Origin: Tenrec ecaudatus
Taxonomy: Eukaryota; Chordata; Mammalia; Afrosoricida; Tenrecidae
DNA: 64,000 bases
Direction: 5' to 3'
NCBI RefSeq assembly: GCF_050624435.1
Contig: NC_134537.1
Location: 118,657,586 to 118,721,585 of the forward strand
The first letter of the stretch is position 1. Each line of letters begins with the position of its first letter. Made by a program: the position numbers and the translations under genes. Below, one piece after another: positions 10,071 through 21,179 of this stretch. Under the pieces are notes generated by a model. The model made no database searches. It was not told where the DNA came from and was given only the letters and a program-made list of their open reading frames with translations.

Positions 10071-11460
10071 AATATTCCCACTGAAACCTTTTATTCTACC
10101 ATTATTGGTGCATAAGGAAAACCACTTTCCCACAATGCATGGTGCCCTGAATGTCTGAGTTATTTTGCCAATTGGAAACCAGGACCAACTGTATTCTTCC
10201 TGGCGCTAGTCAGTTGACAAATGGCACTTGACTCCGCTTTCTTTCATACGACCTTTAACAAGGAGATGAGGGACGATTATGCCCCAGGAGATGAGGGACG
10301 ATGGTAATCCAGGTGGGCACCCCGGAAAACGTTGGTCAATTTCCTGTCCCGTTCTAGCCAGATTGTTTTTGACAATCCTGGGAAAAGACTGAAATTCCCC
10401 ACCAATCTGGGACTGCATGTGGGTTTTGAGGACATTGATTGGCACAAACAAGAATCCCAGCATGGCGCCCAGCAGGCCTCTGCAGATGAAGTCCTTGACC
10501 AGATGAGCGCTGTGCGAAGTGGCTGTAGGCAGGTTCTCCTTAACAGGCCCCGGAGGCCAAAAAACAGGGCGTTGCTGGATCCATTACGGAGGAGAATGGG
10601 CGCCAGGCCGCAGTAGTACTCTCTGATGCCATGGCATTTCAGGGTCCTGCGAGCCTGGTAAGTGTTTGTGAATTGGTCATGATGCTTGTGGTCTTGCAGC
10701 AGTGTCTGATGAACTCTTTCCAATGGAGTGAAATTGCTTCTGTTGTCCCTGCCAGGATGGCAGCCAGGCTGCGGGTGGCAAACTCGGGGGCGCTGACGTG
10801 CTTCCGGAGAAGGCAGGACAGACCCTCATACAGACCGAACATAAGGGCCAGGGTGGTGGTCTTCTTCAGCAGCGGCGGGAGGATGCCACGGTCGGTACAA
10901 GTTTCGGAATCCATCCCTCCTCAGCTGAAGAATCACATCCCGGGTTTTGATTCCGTACAGCTTCTCCCCAAAAAGGACCTTCTGGATGGGAAATGCGGTG
11001 CTGATGTTGTTGTGCTTCACCTGGCCCACTTTGTGATGTGAGGCGCCAGGTCTTGTTTCGAAGATGTTAGGATTGGAGGCCTCTTTCCATGAGCTTCTGA
11101 ATCCATCACATTGCTTAAGGTCTTTGTTCATGAAGGATTTTTCTAACCTGTAACACCATCTGGAGCTGATGTTTGGGGGCAATGGTAGCTTTTTGGTAAC
11201 TTTCCCAGTTTCTTTCATTGTTACTGATCTCTTAGGTTCTCTCTCCTGGAGTCAGTGTTGGTACCTGGGTGACCAGCAGCTCTGCAGTGGGCTCCGTGAA
11301 GATGACAGCCCAGGCCACTCTCTGGGCCAGTCCTACGGGGTCCTATATGGATCGACAGCACAGGACTTTCCCAGCCATGGCCACGGGCGTCTCTGCCCCA
11401 TGCCCGTTTGCCGCCCGCCGGAGGTCGGCCAGCGAGCGAGTGGGTCAGCGAGCCGCGCCT
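10070..11460 (-). pseudogene. SLC25A51: Processed pseudogene of the mitochondrial NAD+ carrier SLC25A51 (MCART1)
   Basis: The parent encodes an inner-membrane mitochondrial carrier of about 297 residues that imports NAD+. Read on the minus strand, the start codon is at 11106-11104 ([19 protein letters not shown]). A 1-bp loss near codon 26 brings a stop after 29 codons. About 27 bp are then missing, removing roughly nine residues after 'VGQVKH'. Carrier signatures continue in shifted frames: [98 protein letters not shown] and RGAHL. At least four frameshifts are needed. The reading ends at a TGA at 10246-10244. No introns are present, and the 5' UTR-like GC-rich leader reaches about 11460. 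A candidate AATAAA lies at 10095-10090. All this fits an L1-mediated retrocopy. It is not functional as a carrier. The outer boundaries are approximate. Confidence 0.93.
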
Positions 11461-12025
11461 ATATTTTTACAGAGTGTTGAGGTCACTGAGTTTCAAATCA
11501 CTGGGTAATTCTAGTGCGTGAACAATCGCAATTATCTCGATAGTATTGTGGACGCATTTACTCTTGCACTTCGGACACATGGGCAGCTAGAACTCGGAGC
11601 ACCAGTGCATTCTCTTTCCCATACGTTCACACCCCCCCATCCCCCCCCCCCCCCATTACCATCTTTCTTCTCTGAGACAATTTTAAATAAAACCAGGATA
11701 GGACAGGATGGCCTTGATTTCGAATCAATGTTAAAATAGCTTTTATGGGTTGAGTTGCTTTGAGTTTTTATTTGTGCACTGAACTTCATTTTATGGTTAA
11801 AAAAGTCAAATCATAAAGCCCTTATATTTAGCCGATGAAAAGAGACATATGAGAATGATAAGCTTAGCTGTGGATCCCTCTGACCTAATATGATAATGAT
11901 TTCAGTTTCAAAAGCCTAGTCATTGCTCGCAGCAGTGTTTGATGTTTGACTTTGCTTAGGCAAGTCAACGAAGAGGAATTCAAAGAGCCCTCATGGTTTG
12001 TCCAAGAAATAGCAGCGTTGCTAGC
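11461..12025. other. Unassigned sequence with C-rich run
   Basis: No gene. A C-rich run (C7, AT, C14) spans 11632-11654 and is likely length-variable. The rest is unique-looking. Confidence 0.5.
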
Positions 12026-12037
12026 CATTGTTGAGTC

Positions 12038-12300
12038 AGTGGATGTTGTTGTTGTTGTTATTGAAAGACACTGTTGAGTTAAATCATTCTCATGGCAACA
12101 CTATGCACACGACCCTGTCACACGCCAACCTCCCATTGCTGTTACTCAAAGAGTCCCTTGTTGCAGCCACTGTGGCAATCCATCTGGTTGAGGTCTTTGT
12201 TGTTGTTGCTGATCCTCTACTTTGCTAGGCATGATGTGTTTTTCCAGAGACTGGTCCCTCCTAACAAGATATCCAAAGCATATGAGATGAAGTTTTAAGT
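12038..12300 (-). mobile_element. RTE LINE 3' end fragment
   Basis: Antisense 3' terminus: a GTT-repeat tail complement, then GGCAACACTATGCACACGAC, GTTGCAGCCACTGTGGCAAT, GGCATGATGTGTTTTTCCAG and CTGGTCCCTCCTAACAAGAT in family order. Confidence 0.88.
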
Positions 12301-12455
12301 TAAGAAATAGCTAAGCAATGGCAAGGGGAAGTTTTCGTTTTTAATTGTTATTACAACAATGGGTATTTTATCATTTATATATTAATTTTGTCTTTATAAA
12401 TGATCGATATTTTTATGTATTTGATATGTTTTCTGAAGTTTTAAAAGCATCAATA
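12301..12455. other. AT-rich spacer
   Basis: AT-rich unique sequence between an RTE tail and an AfroSINE; nothing recognised. Confidence 0.4.
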
Positions 12456-12457
12456 CT

Positions 12458-12633
12458 CATTCACTGTGGTTGAGTTCTAGCGGCCTCATAGCGACTCTAT
12501 AGGACAGGGAAGAACTGCCCTGTGAGTTTCCCAGCCTGGAACTGTTCATAGAAGTAGAACGTCGCATCTTTCACCTGAGCGGTGGCTCATTGTTTCAAAC
12601 CACTGGCCTTTAATCATTATACGACCACGGCTC
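12458..12633 (-). repeat. AfroSINE copy
   Basis: Nearly full-length minus-strand copy: TCACTGTGGTTGAGTTCTAG, CTCATAGCGACTCTATAGGA, CAGGGAAGAACTGCCC, GTTTCAAACCACTGGCC. Confidence 0.88.
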
Positions 12634-12980
12634 TATTGTTTCTTTTAAATTTCATTTTCTAAGAAACTTTGCTGGAAAATGATATATACAGTTCATTTAC
12701 CTGGGAAGCTGTATAAATACTGAATGTGAAACCCTGATCTTGGCGACATAAAATTGGCACAGGTGTATCAATCGGTATACAATTCGATACTTTTCAAACA
12801 TGTTTAGCTCCTAATATTGCAATTTAAAATTTTTACACAATTGTGCACATAACTCCCTTAAAAGTATTTTTGTACATATAAATGTAGTATGTAGCATCCT
12901 TGTATAGTATAATATTTTATAGTATGGCATGTGTTATAGGTTAGAAATTATAATATATATGAATTTGTAATGTAGGATGC
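12634..12980. other. AT-rich unassigned sequence
   Basis: No gene or repeat family recognised in this AT-rich stretch. Confidence 0.35.
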
Positions 12981-12984
12981 ATAT

Positions 12985-13362
12985 GAAAGCGAGTCAACAA
13001 ATAAGACTGCAGAAGGATGAATGCATCTGAATCATGGCGCTGCCTAGGAGTCCTGAAAGGCCCGTGAACTGCCCAAAGAAAAAACTAGATCTGTCTTGGA
13101 AGACGTAAAGCCAGAATGCTCTTTAGAAATAAGGATGGTGAGATTGTGTCTCACATACATTGGACATATTATCAGGAGAAACAAGTCCCTGGAAAAGGAC
13201 ATTGTACTCGACAAGTAGAGGGGGTGAACTAGAAAGAGAAGATGGATTGGCTCGTGGCTGCAACAAGTATAACACCAGTTGTGAGTGTGGCCCAGGACGG
13301 GGCGATGTTTCTTTCTCTTACCTACTATGGGTCAGAGCTGACTTGACTGCCCATAACACGGT
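12985..13362 (+). mobile_element. RTE LINE 3' end fragment
   Basis: Sense 3' portion of the RTE ORF and tail: ACTAGATCTGTCTTGGAAGA, CCAGAATGCTCTTTAGAAAT, ACATTGGACATATTATCAGG, CAAGTCCCTGGAAAAGGACA, ending in the SINE-shared GGGTCAGAGCTGACTTGAC. Frame-broken. Confidence 0.88.
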
Positions 13363-13374
13363 ACATGTCATATA

Positions 13375-14055
13375 TATTACATGTTAGACATGAGTACACA
13401 CTACTTTACAGGCTCTGCTTTGTGCAGGGGCTGCTATTTTTTGTTGCGATTTTGCATAAACTACTTGTTGACTAATGTTTACCATTAGGACATGGAATGG
13501 CCCTTTGGTGAATTTGGACAAACAAAAATTTCCCTTTTGTTTTCAATTGAGCTAATTCAGTAGAATGCTGATTGCTCAGACATGAAAACATTTCTGTTTC
13601 CAAACCAATGTAAGTATTTCAGGAGGAATTTTGTTTTGATTTTGAGACTAAACCGGGGACTTTGGTGAGTTTTTTACTTTGAAAGAGGGAATTAAGCCTC
13701 AGGAATGACCTTGTCTACTTGGAAAAGTTGTTAGAAGCAAAAGTGTCAGCAAGAATAAAAAAGAGGGAATTGTATTTGAGGAGGACACGCAATAAATGGT
13801 GCCATTCCACTCTTGGGAACAGTTGATTGGTGTAACTACAGTAGACCAGAGCCAGGTCACATCAAGTAATACCTGACTTTGGGTCAGCAACTCAAGCTAA
13901 GTGAGTTCATTACAGTCATGCAGAATATCTGCTACACTTAGCTGACAGGGCACTGACTGCAACATGCTAACATGTCAGTCAGTTAAGTTACAGCTACATA
14001 TCATGGCCATCAGGTTTGTATCCTTTCACCATATTTATTTAATCTGCACACTGAG
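13375..14055. other. Unassigned sequence
   Basis: No gene or repeat recognised. A 63-codon minus-strand frame around 13700-13890 is unsupported. Confidence 0.35.
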
Positions 14056-14059
14056 CACA

Positions 14060-14245
14060 GAACCCATGAAGTGGCCTCTATGAAGAAGAATGCAGCAAAA
14101 TGATATGGACTCACAATGGCTGCACCCATGGCTTCAAGTCAACAATGACGAAGAGGAGGCACAGGACCAGGCTGTGTTCCCTTCTGTTGTACATGGAATC
14201 ACAGAGTTAAAACCTATTTGGTGGTGTCTAACAATAACAACCACA
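14060..14245 (+). mobile_element. RTE LINE tail (or SINE with RTE tail)
   Basis: GGACTCACAATGGCTGCACC, ACAATGACGAAGAGGAGGCA, CAGGACCAGGCTGTGTTCCC and the terminal GGTGTCTAACAATAACAACC match the 3' end that RTE and AfroSINE share. Confidence 0.75.
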
Positions 14246-14289
14246 ACACAGTGAGCAGGACACTGTGCTTGCCTCTTCTAAAACTGAAA

Positions 14290-14385
14290 ACTAAGCTCAC
14301 TGCCATCGAGTCAATGCTGACTCTCCAAGACAAACTGTTTACAGGAGTAGAAAGCCCAGTCTTTGCTCTCTTCCTCTAAAGCCTT
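14290..14385 (-). repeat. AfroSINE fragment
   Basis: Partial minus-strand copy: GCTCACTGCCATCGAGTCAA, TGCTGACTCTCCAAGACA, TTTACAGGAGTAGAAAGCCC. Confidence 0.75.
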
Positions 14386-14539
14386 CATGGACTTGTCCTG
14401 TTACTCTCACTTGACCTACATGCTAGACCCTCTCTGGCAACATCCTAGTTTATCCTCTCACTTGTCTCCATGAGCCAGAGTGTCCTGTCCCACTTTCCAG
14501 GACCTTCTCACCTGGATTAGTATTAGGGTCCTATTAAGA

Positions 14540-14735
14540 GGACCCCTGGTGGTGCAGGGTGGTGTGCTGGGCTGCTAACCGAGAGGTGGATGGTCTAACC
14601 TTTCTTCTGCTTCAGAGAGAAAGATGTGGGCAGTCTGTTTCCTTAAAGATTAGAGCCATGGAGACCCCAGAAGCAGTTCTACTCTGTCCTGCAAGGTCTC
14701 TATGAGTTGGAAGCAATTCAGTGCTAGTGGGCAGT
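14540..14735 (+). repeat. AfroSINE copy
   Basis: Plus-strand, close to full length: GAGGACCCCTGGTGGTGCAG, GGGCTGCTAACCGAGAGGT, GGAGACCCCAGAAGCAGTTC, CTCTATGAGTTGGAAGCAA. Confidence 0.88.
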
Positions 14736-14754
14736 ATTAAAGGTCAAACCTTTC

Positions 14755-14830
14755 AGTCCTAACTCCCACTTGGGAAAGTTACTTACTGCCTCTGTGCCTC
14801 AATTCTTTTACCTGAAACAAGTTATTTTAT
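14755..14830 (+). repeat. Possible MIR fragment
   Basis: CTTGGGAAAGTTACTTACTG, CCTCTGTGCCTCAATTCTTT and TACCTGAAAC fit the conserved MIR core; truncated by an AT-rich tract. Confidence 0.6.
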
Positions 14831-15044
14831 TATACTAATTAATTATATTAATTTTATTATATTAATGCATCAAGGATAGATTATACAACATAGGTCCTTT
14901 CCATTGTAAGGGAAAAGGAAGAGAAGAAAGAGAATTTAAACTTAATAGGACAAATTAGAGAACTTCTTTATATGGTAATTATGTTGTTTGCTTTGAAATG
15001 ATGTAATTTATTCATTTATTCAAGAAACTGTTATTATTTAGCAC

Positions 15045-15345
15045 CAGAAAGACAGAAGATGACTTGATGCATTCAAACTGTGGTGTTAGTGAGGAATACT
15101 TAATATAGTGTGGACTGCCCGAAGAATGAACAAATCTTAAGAAACATATTTTTAGGAGCAACATGTCAGTACTTCAACTGACTTACTTTGGACACATTAG
15201 CAAAGACCCCTTGCTTAAAAGTATGGCATGGCAACGTAAGGACCAATGGTAACCAGGGAAACCCCCAATGAGACAGTGATACAATGGACTCACACATGCT
15301 TGAGGAGTACCGTAAAGGTGGCCCAGGACTTGACAACATTTTTTT
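15045..15345 (+). mobile_element. RTE LINE 3' fragment (diverged)
   Basis: Sense 3' coding end: GATGCATTCAAACTGTGGTG, GTGTGGACTGCCCGAAGAAT, ACTTTGGACACATTAGC, GGTGGCCCAGGACTTGACA. Several gaps. Confidence 0.75.
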
Positions 15346-16575
15346 TTCTCAAAATGTTGATTCTCAAGACATGTCTCAGGCAACTTTGGAACTAACAATA
15401 CAAACAGTAACATTTACCAGGTGCTACGCCGGACTGTGGACATGCAAAGTTTTGGAGGACCTACTATTCGGGGCTCTTGGTTAGCATAAATAAATAGTCA
15501 ACATAGCAAGAATGTAAATAAGTTTCATAACAGACATGGGGAAATTTCGGAGATGGAGGAAGCTGTTGAAGGAGAGAAGAGACACTTCAGATTCTGAATG
15601 TTGAGAAAGAATTCAGTAGTTGGCCCAGGGGCAGGATTTCCGTGCAGAGTAAACAGCCTGGGTGGAAAAGCAGAGGCTAGAGAACCTCTGGCCGGTTTGG
15701 TTTGCACGGCTGGAATGTGAGGCAGGAGGAGAGGGCCTTTGGCATCCAAAGTAGATCCATAGACCAGGGACGTGGGAGGTAGGCAGAGGTGTTCGATCAA
15801 TCTTGCAGTACAAATGCTAATGATGATGGTGTGATGCAGGGAAGGAAGCTGGCAGAGAACGCAGCAATGGCAAGCAGGCTGTCTTTGCAGAGGGGAGAAC
15901 TAAGATACGCATCGGCATTTTCTCTAGGAGAGAACGCATTGTAATCTTTCTAGAGCAATGGGAGTGGAGCCGAAAAGGCAGACAGCAAATTGTGGAATAC
16001 AGGGTGAGTTGGAAAGGAAGACCTAGAAATGATTAAAAATGAAATATATATATTTGCAAGATGTGTGGCTCTGAAACTTAGAGATTTATAGCACAATTTC
16101 TCCACCTTGTCAACTCCTTTCATATTGTGGACCACTTAGTAGCATCCCTGATCTTCACCACTAGGTGCCAGCAGCAGCTCCCACCCAGGGAGAATCATAA
16201 ATGCTTCACAATATTGCCAAATGTCCTTGCAAGGGCAAAATTGCCTTTGGGTGAAAATCACTGGTAGAGAGGGAGGCACAGGGTCAAGGAAAAAGTTTAT
16301 TTTTTTTCCCTTTCTGTCTGGAGAGCCATCATTTTTCTTAGGAACTGAGAAGAGGAAAGGTGTCAGGGAGGAAGATGAAGAAGAGGTAAAAATTGGTGGT
16401 GAGCGCAGAAGTTAAGTTGATGGGTGGGAAAGACCTGAAACGGCACGGTGTACGTGTGTGGGTGTCGGTGTTTGGTCACAGCATCTGTTGAATGAGTAAT
16501 GGGGTTGTGCCTACAATCTGCTATCTCAGCTCAGTACTGGTCCTCTGTGTACTAGGTGTCAGGACCAAATCCCCT
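15346..16575. other. Unassigned sequence, 1.2 kb
   Basis: No gene or repeat family recognised. Open frames on the minus strand near 15525-15813 (91 and 66 codons) overlap in different frames and show no domain motif. A purine-rich stretch lies at 16330-16410. Confidence 0.35.
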
Positions 16576-16579
16576 GCTG

Positions 16580-16728
16580 TGATGGATCCCGACTCAGAGG
16601 GACCGTATACAGTATCTCCAAGGAGGTAATTCTTTTACAGAACAGACAGCCTCTTCATTCTTCCAAGAGAGGCAGCTTGGTTTGAATTGCTGACCTTGTG
16701 GTTTGCAGTCCAATGTCACCAGGCTCCT
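16580..16728 (-). repeat. AfroSINE copy, first of three in a row
   Basis: GATCCCGACTCAGAGGGACC, TTCTTTTACAGAACAGACAG and TTTGAATTGCTGACCTTGTG in minus-strand order, ending CACCAGGCTCCTG. Confidence 0.83.
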
Positions 16729-16947
16729 GAAAACCCCAAATAAACAGTCTCGTCCAGTCTATTCTGACTCACAGCACGGCTGCAGGACAGAGTACAACTG
16801 TTCCCATGGCTTTCTGAGGCTGCAGACCTTTACTGGGGCAGAAAGCCTCCTCTTTATCCCATGGAATGCTCAGTGGGTCCCAACTGTCCACCGGGCAGTT
16901 AGCATCTAAAGCTGAACCACTGGCCACCAAGGCTCTGAGACCAGACT
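16729..16947 (-). repeat. AfroSINE copy, second of three in a row
   Basis: TCGTCCAGTCTATTCTGACT, CACAGCACGGCTGCAGGACA, GAGTACAACTGTTCCCATGG, CTGAACCACTGGCCACCAAG. Confidence 0.85.
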
Positions 16948-17125
16948 CTTAACCCAAGCCCAACCCCACTGCTGTGAGTTCATTCTGACTCACAGGGACC
17001 CTTTTTGGGCTCCCAAGTCATTAAATCTTTATGGGCAAGCAAGTGCCCTCACCTTTCCCTAGGGACTAGCTGGTGGGTTTGAATTGCTGACCTTGCCCTA
17101 CTTGCCTGACAGTGATACCAGGGTA
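16948..17125 (-). repeat. AfroSINE copy, third of three in a row
   Basis: CCAACCCCACTGCTGTGAGT, TCATTCTGACTCACAGGGAC, GGTGGGTTTGAATTGCTGAC, GACAGTGATACCAGGG. Confidence 0.85.
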
Positions 17126-17129
17126 GGTA

Positions 17130-19340
17130 AAAATAAGCTAAAGTTTATGTTCTCCCAAATTTCACCCTGTGTTGACAGTCTAGTTTCAGTGTTTAAATGT
17201 TAGTTCCTGCTGACTCACCTTCGGATACTGCTAAGTTGTGGGCCCTCCACCTCATCTTGCTCATTCTTGCCCTTGCCTGCTACCCTTGACCTTACCCCTG
17301 TCAAGGTACATGGACTAAAACCATGGCTGCTAGGCTGGGAACGGCAGGTGTGAGGTGTCAGGCTCCCAAGGACAGAGCTAAGGGAAGAGGAGGGAGCAAT
17401 GAGAAGAGAAATAATATTGTACAATGCAAGAAAGATGTTGAAAGGAGACTGGCCTCTGGCAGTATTTTGTTTTGCCCTGATTTGGTCTATAACAAATAGT
17501 TCAACAAATATCTATCCATCACCTTCTAATAACTGGTGCTGTGCTCAGTGCAGTTAGAGACAGTACAATCATTGTTGCTGAAATGTGCAGTGGCGAATGA
17601 CAGAAGCTGCCTATTTTCTTCAACGAGGAGAGTGGCTTTTTTAGAGTTAAGGTTTAAGATGGGTTCATATACATTGATTGCAAAATTTTTGTCTGCTTTT
17701 TGATCTGTGCTTGAACAGAAAATAAAATGAAGCAATTAAATGAGCTCTTGCGAAGCAATGAGACTGGGAGTTTTGATGTTTTCTATCCTCTATTTTTATT
17801 CATCTATTTCTTCTTTCTATATAAAACGCGGTTGATAGCTGCTTTGAGTTAATGCCTGAGTCATGGGACCCTGTCTAGTGTGGATGAAAACTGCTGTCTG
17901 GTCTTGTGCCATCCTCAGGATTGCCTGGGGTTCAGTAATTGTCATTGATGGGGCTTTCTTGGGGTTTTTCATTGGATGATTTTTGGAAGTAGGTTACCAG
18001 AACTTTATTCATACTTCAAATAGTTTTGTGTGTAGTCAATGCTGCTGCAGTCTGTTTAGCATCATGGTAACATTATGCACTGTCCAAAATGGAACTCTGG
18101 TCCCTTGCGTGGAAGCTAACAAACCACGGATGCTTTAATCCTACCTGGGAAAAGCCAAGGTTGCTGTTTAGATGCTAAAATAATTTCTATAGGATTTCAT
18201 TTTGGCTAAGCTGACTAGATTATCCTCTAATCCTTCCTTTTAAGCAGTAGAATTTAGAATCACCTCCTCTCTATTACATCACATCCTCTTCTAGTGACCA
18301 AAAAATAAATGGTTTTAGTATGGCTTGTGGTAAGAGCTGTATGAACCCCTAATAGAATGATTTAAGAAAATGATTTTTGTTCAAAATTTTAAAACATGTG
18401 TTAGAAGAGGGCTTGTTTAAAATGTTTGTTCATCCAGAGAGAAAGTTCAAGGTTTTTCTCTTTAGTTTTTATTTTTGAATGACCACTGAGCTATACAGCA
18501 GTTACATTTTCTACTAAGTGTTCATTGGATATGCAGGCTCAATACAATTGCCATTGGAAGGGTTAATAAAAGCATTAAATGACTCACATCTGGTAAATAT
18601 TGATTTTACAAATAATTGCTTATCCACATTTCTGCTTGGCAGTGGCTGGACATGTTAAGTTTCTCCACCACAAAATGAAAACAGATGAGGCAATAAGGGG
18701 CTCGGGGTCACCTAACTGATGCAGGCTAAAAGCCGCATCAATAAAATCTGGGGGTTACAGAGTCTAGAGATGGAGTCCATCTGCCCATCAGGAATTGGTA
18801 AACAGGGACAGAGGACATCTAGGCGGAAGCTTCTGTTAGCCAACAGCAAGAACAGAGGGCAAATCATCTCCAGCATGGGACTCTAGTAGCCACCCAGGTA
18901 ATCACAGACAGGTAGATAAGACATTACAAAAGATTTTAAAAAATTAGATTTGGACACAATTTTATTTAGGCAGAAAGATCTTCTGGTTTCTCTCCCTATT
19001 TTCCCGTCTCTCATTTAATCATTATAACACCAACCAAAGTGGCACAGATAGAAAACCAAGAATTCTGTAGATTTCCACCCCTACAACTAAATTAAAAATA
19101 ATTTTAATTATTTTATTCAGGCTGATTTTCTGAGACAAGCTCTATAATTGCTTTGCCAAACCTCTCAGTTTATCAATATTTACCCATTTTCCAGGTAAAT
19201 CTATCGAGAAAGTAACTAGATTAATGGTCTCTTAGAGTTATAACACGGGAGATGGGGAAATGGGAGATAAGAATGAATACAAGAAAGAGGAAACGTCCTA
19301 AAACTGATTGAGGTGATGAATACACAACTCTCTTCAGGAT
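17130..19340. other. Mostly unassigned sequence, 2.2 kb
   Basis: No gene recognised. A short RTE-tail-like piece (GAGTCATGGGACCCTG, GTGCCATCCTCAGGATTG) may lie at 17845-17935. The part from 18200 to 18960 is unique-looking and of even complexity, the kind of sequence that sometimes proves conserved, but I see no decisive motif. Confidence 0.35.
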
Positions 19341-19344
19341 GGTG

Positions 19345-19540
19345 AAGCCACTGAATTGCACATGACTCCATCACTGCCATTGTGGTGACCCCGTAGGACA
19401 GGGTAGAGCTGCCCCTATGGGCTTCCTCCCCTGTCCTGTCTCTGGGCATAGAGAGCTCCAGCACGCTCCTGCAGAGCGCCTGGTGGCTTCTAACTTCAGA
19501 GCTTTCAGGTCACAGACCAGTGTGTGACCATTCCGCAGCC
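19345..19540 (-). repeat. AfroSINE copy
   Basis: CATCACTGCCATTGTGGTGA, CCCCGTAGGACAGGGTAGAG, CTGCCCCTATGGGCTTCC, then a tRNA-head portion ending near TGACCATTCCGCAGCC. Confidence 0.85.
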
Positions 19541-19544
19541 TTTC

Positions 19545-20635
19545 TGACTTTATGTATACCATTTAAAATTTTCATCTCTCTCTAAATTTTCTTCAGTTCT
19601 TGATTTCCCTCAACTCTCATGTAGAATTCACCAGATTCTGTGGGGCATGTCAGTCACTAGGAAATAGAGAAGACTTTAGTTTAATGAAAACCTAAGCAGT
19701 GTTAACTGTTTGTAATGACTTGTTTTAATAAAAACTTTAGTGTCAACTGTGTGTAATAAGGAGATACGACGAATAGGTCTAAAGATCCTGTACAAAAAAG
19801 GGGCGGGAACCACCCCAAGGGCACCTTAAAACAACATTAGTAATTTGGTTTACTTACTGGTACTTCGGAAGTGTGTGTGTGCGCGCGTGTGTGATATCAA
19901 CGAAATAAGTGTTCATTGCATGTGTTGAGTAGATGCAAAAGAGTTTTGGTTGCCCCACATTATGCTTCATTTTCCAGCCTAAATGTAAACATCCCACAGT
20001 ATGGTAATAATGCTACAATCTATATTTTATCTCAAGTTCCCTCTCCTCTTTTGTACAAGATCTTTAGGTCTATTCCTAATATCTCCTCAATTGATGGAGG
20101 CATTTCAGCATTTTATGGATTACAACTGAAATTGAAGACTATATCGATGTTCATTTTCATGGTTTAAAAGGCACCATTCCACACCTCTTCTTTTACTCCA
20201 TCATCCCAACCCTGCCTGGCAGCTGTCTTTCCCACCAGGCTTTTTTTCTGCCTGTCTCTTATTGGAATGAATTTCAGGTTGCCTGTGGAGGAGACAGAAC
20301 AATGAGACTCTTTGTGAACTCACTATAATTATATGGAAAAAACACGTCATCTGTTCACCTGAGATCATGGTCCCCTGTCTCCATTCAGTCCTAGTGTGTG
20401 TGTGTATGTGTGTGTACGAGTATGTATGAGTGTTTGTGTGAGTGTGTATGTATTCATAACAAGCTATGGATAATATTTACATTTTAATATACTTATTTTC
20501 TTAAGCTATAAAAACTAAGCTTAGAATTTCTACAGTGTATAATATTAAAACATCATATCTGTTTTGAATTGAACATAGGTCTTAAGACTACAAAAATTGT
20601 ATAGAGTTTCTGAGCATGCATTTAATTTTAACTAA
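19545..20635. other. Unassigned sequence with TG-rich microsatellites
   Basis: Alternating purine-pyrimidine runs: GTGTGTGTGTGCGCGCG at about 19872-19892 and an interrupted (TG)n/(TATG)n at 20394-20450. No gene recognised. Confidence 0.5.
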
Positions 20636-20639
20636 TTTT

Positions 20640-21176
20640 ATAGACTAACCTCAAGACATAATTTACATACATTAAAATACAATCATTTAAATAAATTTAT
20701 ATATGTGTGTATGTATCCACCGCACTACAATCAAGATATAATATAGACTAGTTTCTTTTCTTCCCTCAAGTTTCTTCTGGTCCCTGTTGAGTTAGCCCCC
20801 ATTATGCCCAGCACCAGGCAACCAATGACCTGCTTTATGTCAGTACAAAATATTTTTCCTACTCAATAAGTTTGCCTATGTTAGAATTTTACATAATTGG
20901 ACTCATATAGTATGTCTTCTTTGTATTCCACAAGGATTTTGGAATTCATTCAAGTTGTGACATGGATTGGTAGTTTTGTCCCTGGATGTTTCTGAGTATT
21001 ATTGTACAGATGTTCCATGATTTACCTGTTGATGGTCTATTGGGTTGGTTCCAGCTATTATGTATATCGTTGGTGTGAACATTCTTACACATGTCTTTGT
21101 GTAGAAGAAAAACAATTTTTAGGTTAAAAAACGAGTGGAGTTTCTGGGTCACATGCAGGAAAGATAGCACGAGGGC
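20640..21176 (-). mobile_element. Old L1 (L1M type) 3' end, antisense
   Basis: The classic antisense L1M 3' UTR order is visible: AACCAATGACCTGCTTTATG, ATTTTACATAATTGGACTCA, AATTCATTCAAGTTGTGACATGG (start only), TTACCTGTTGATGGTCTATT, GGGTTGGTTCCAGCTATTAT, ACATGTCTTTGTGTAGA and TTTCTGGGTCACATGCAGGA. Heavily diverged and non-coding here. Confidence 0.85.
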
Positions 21177-21179
21177 ATC

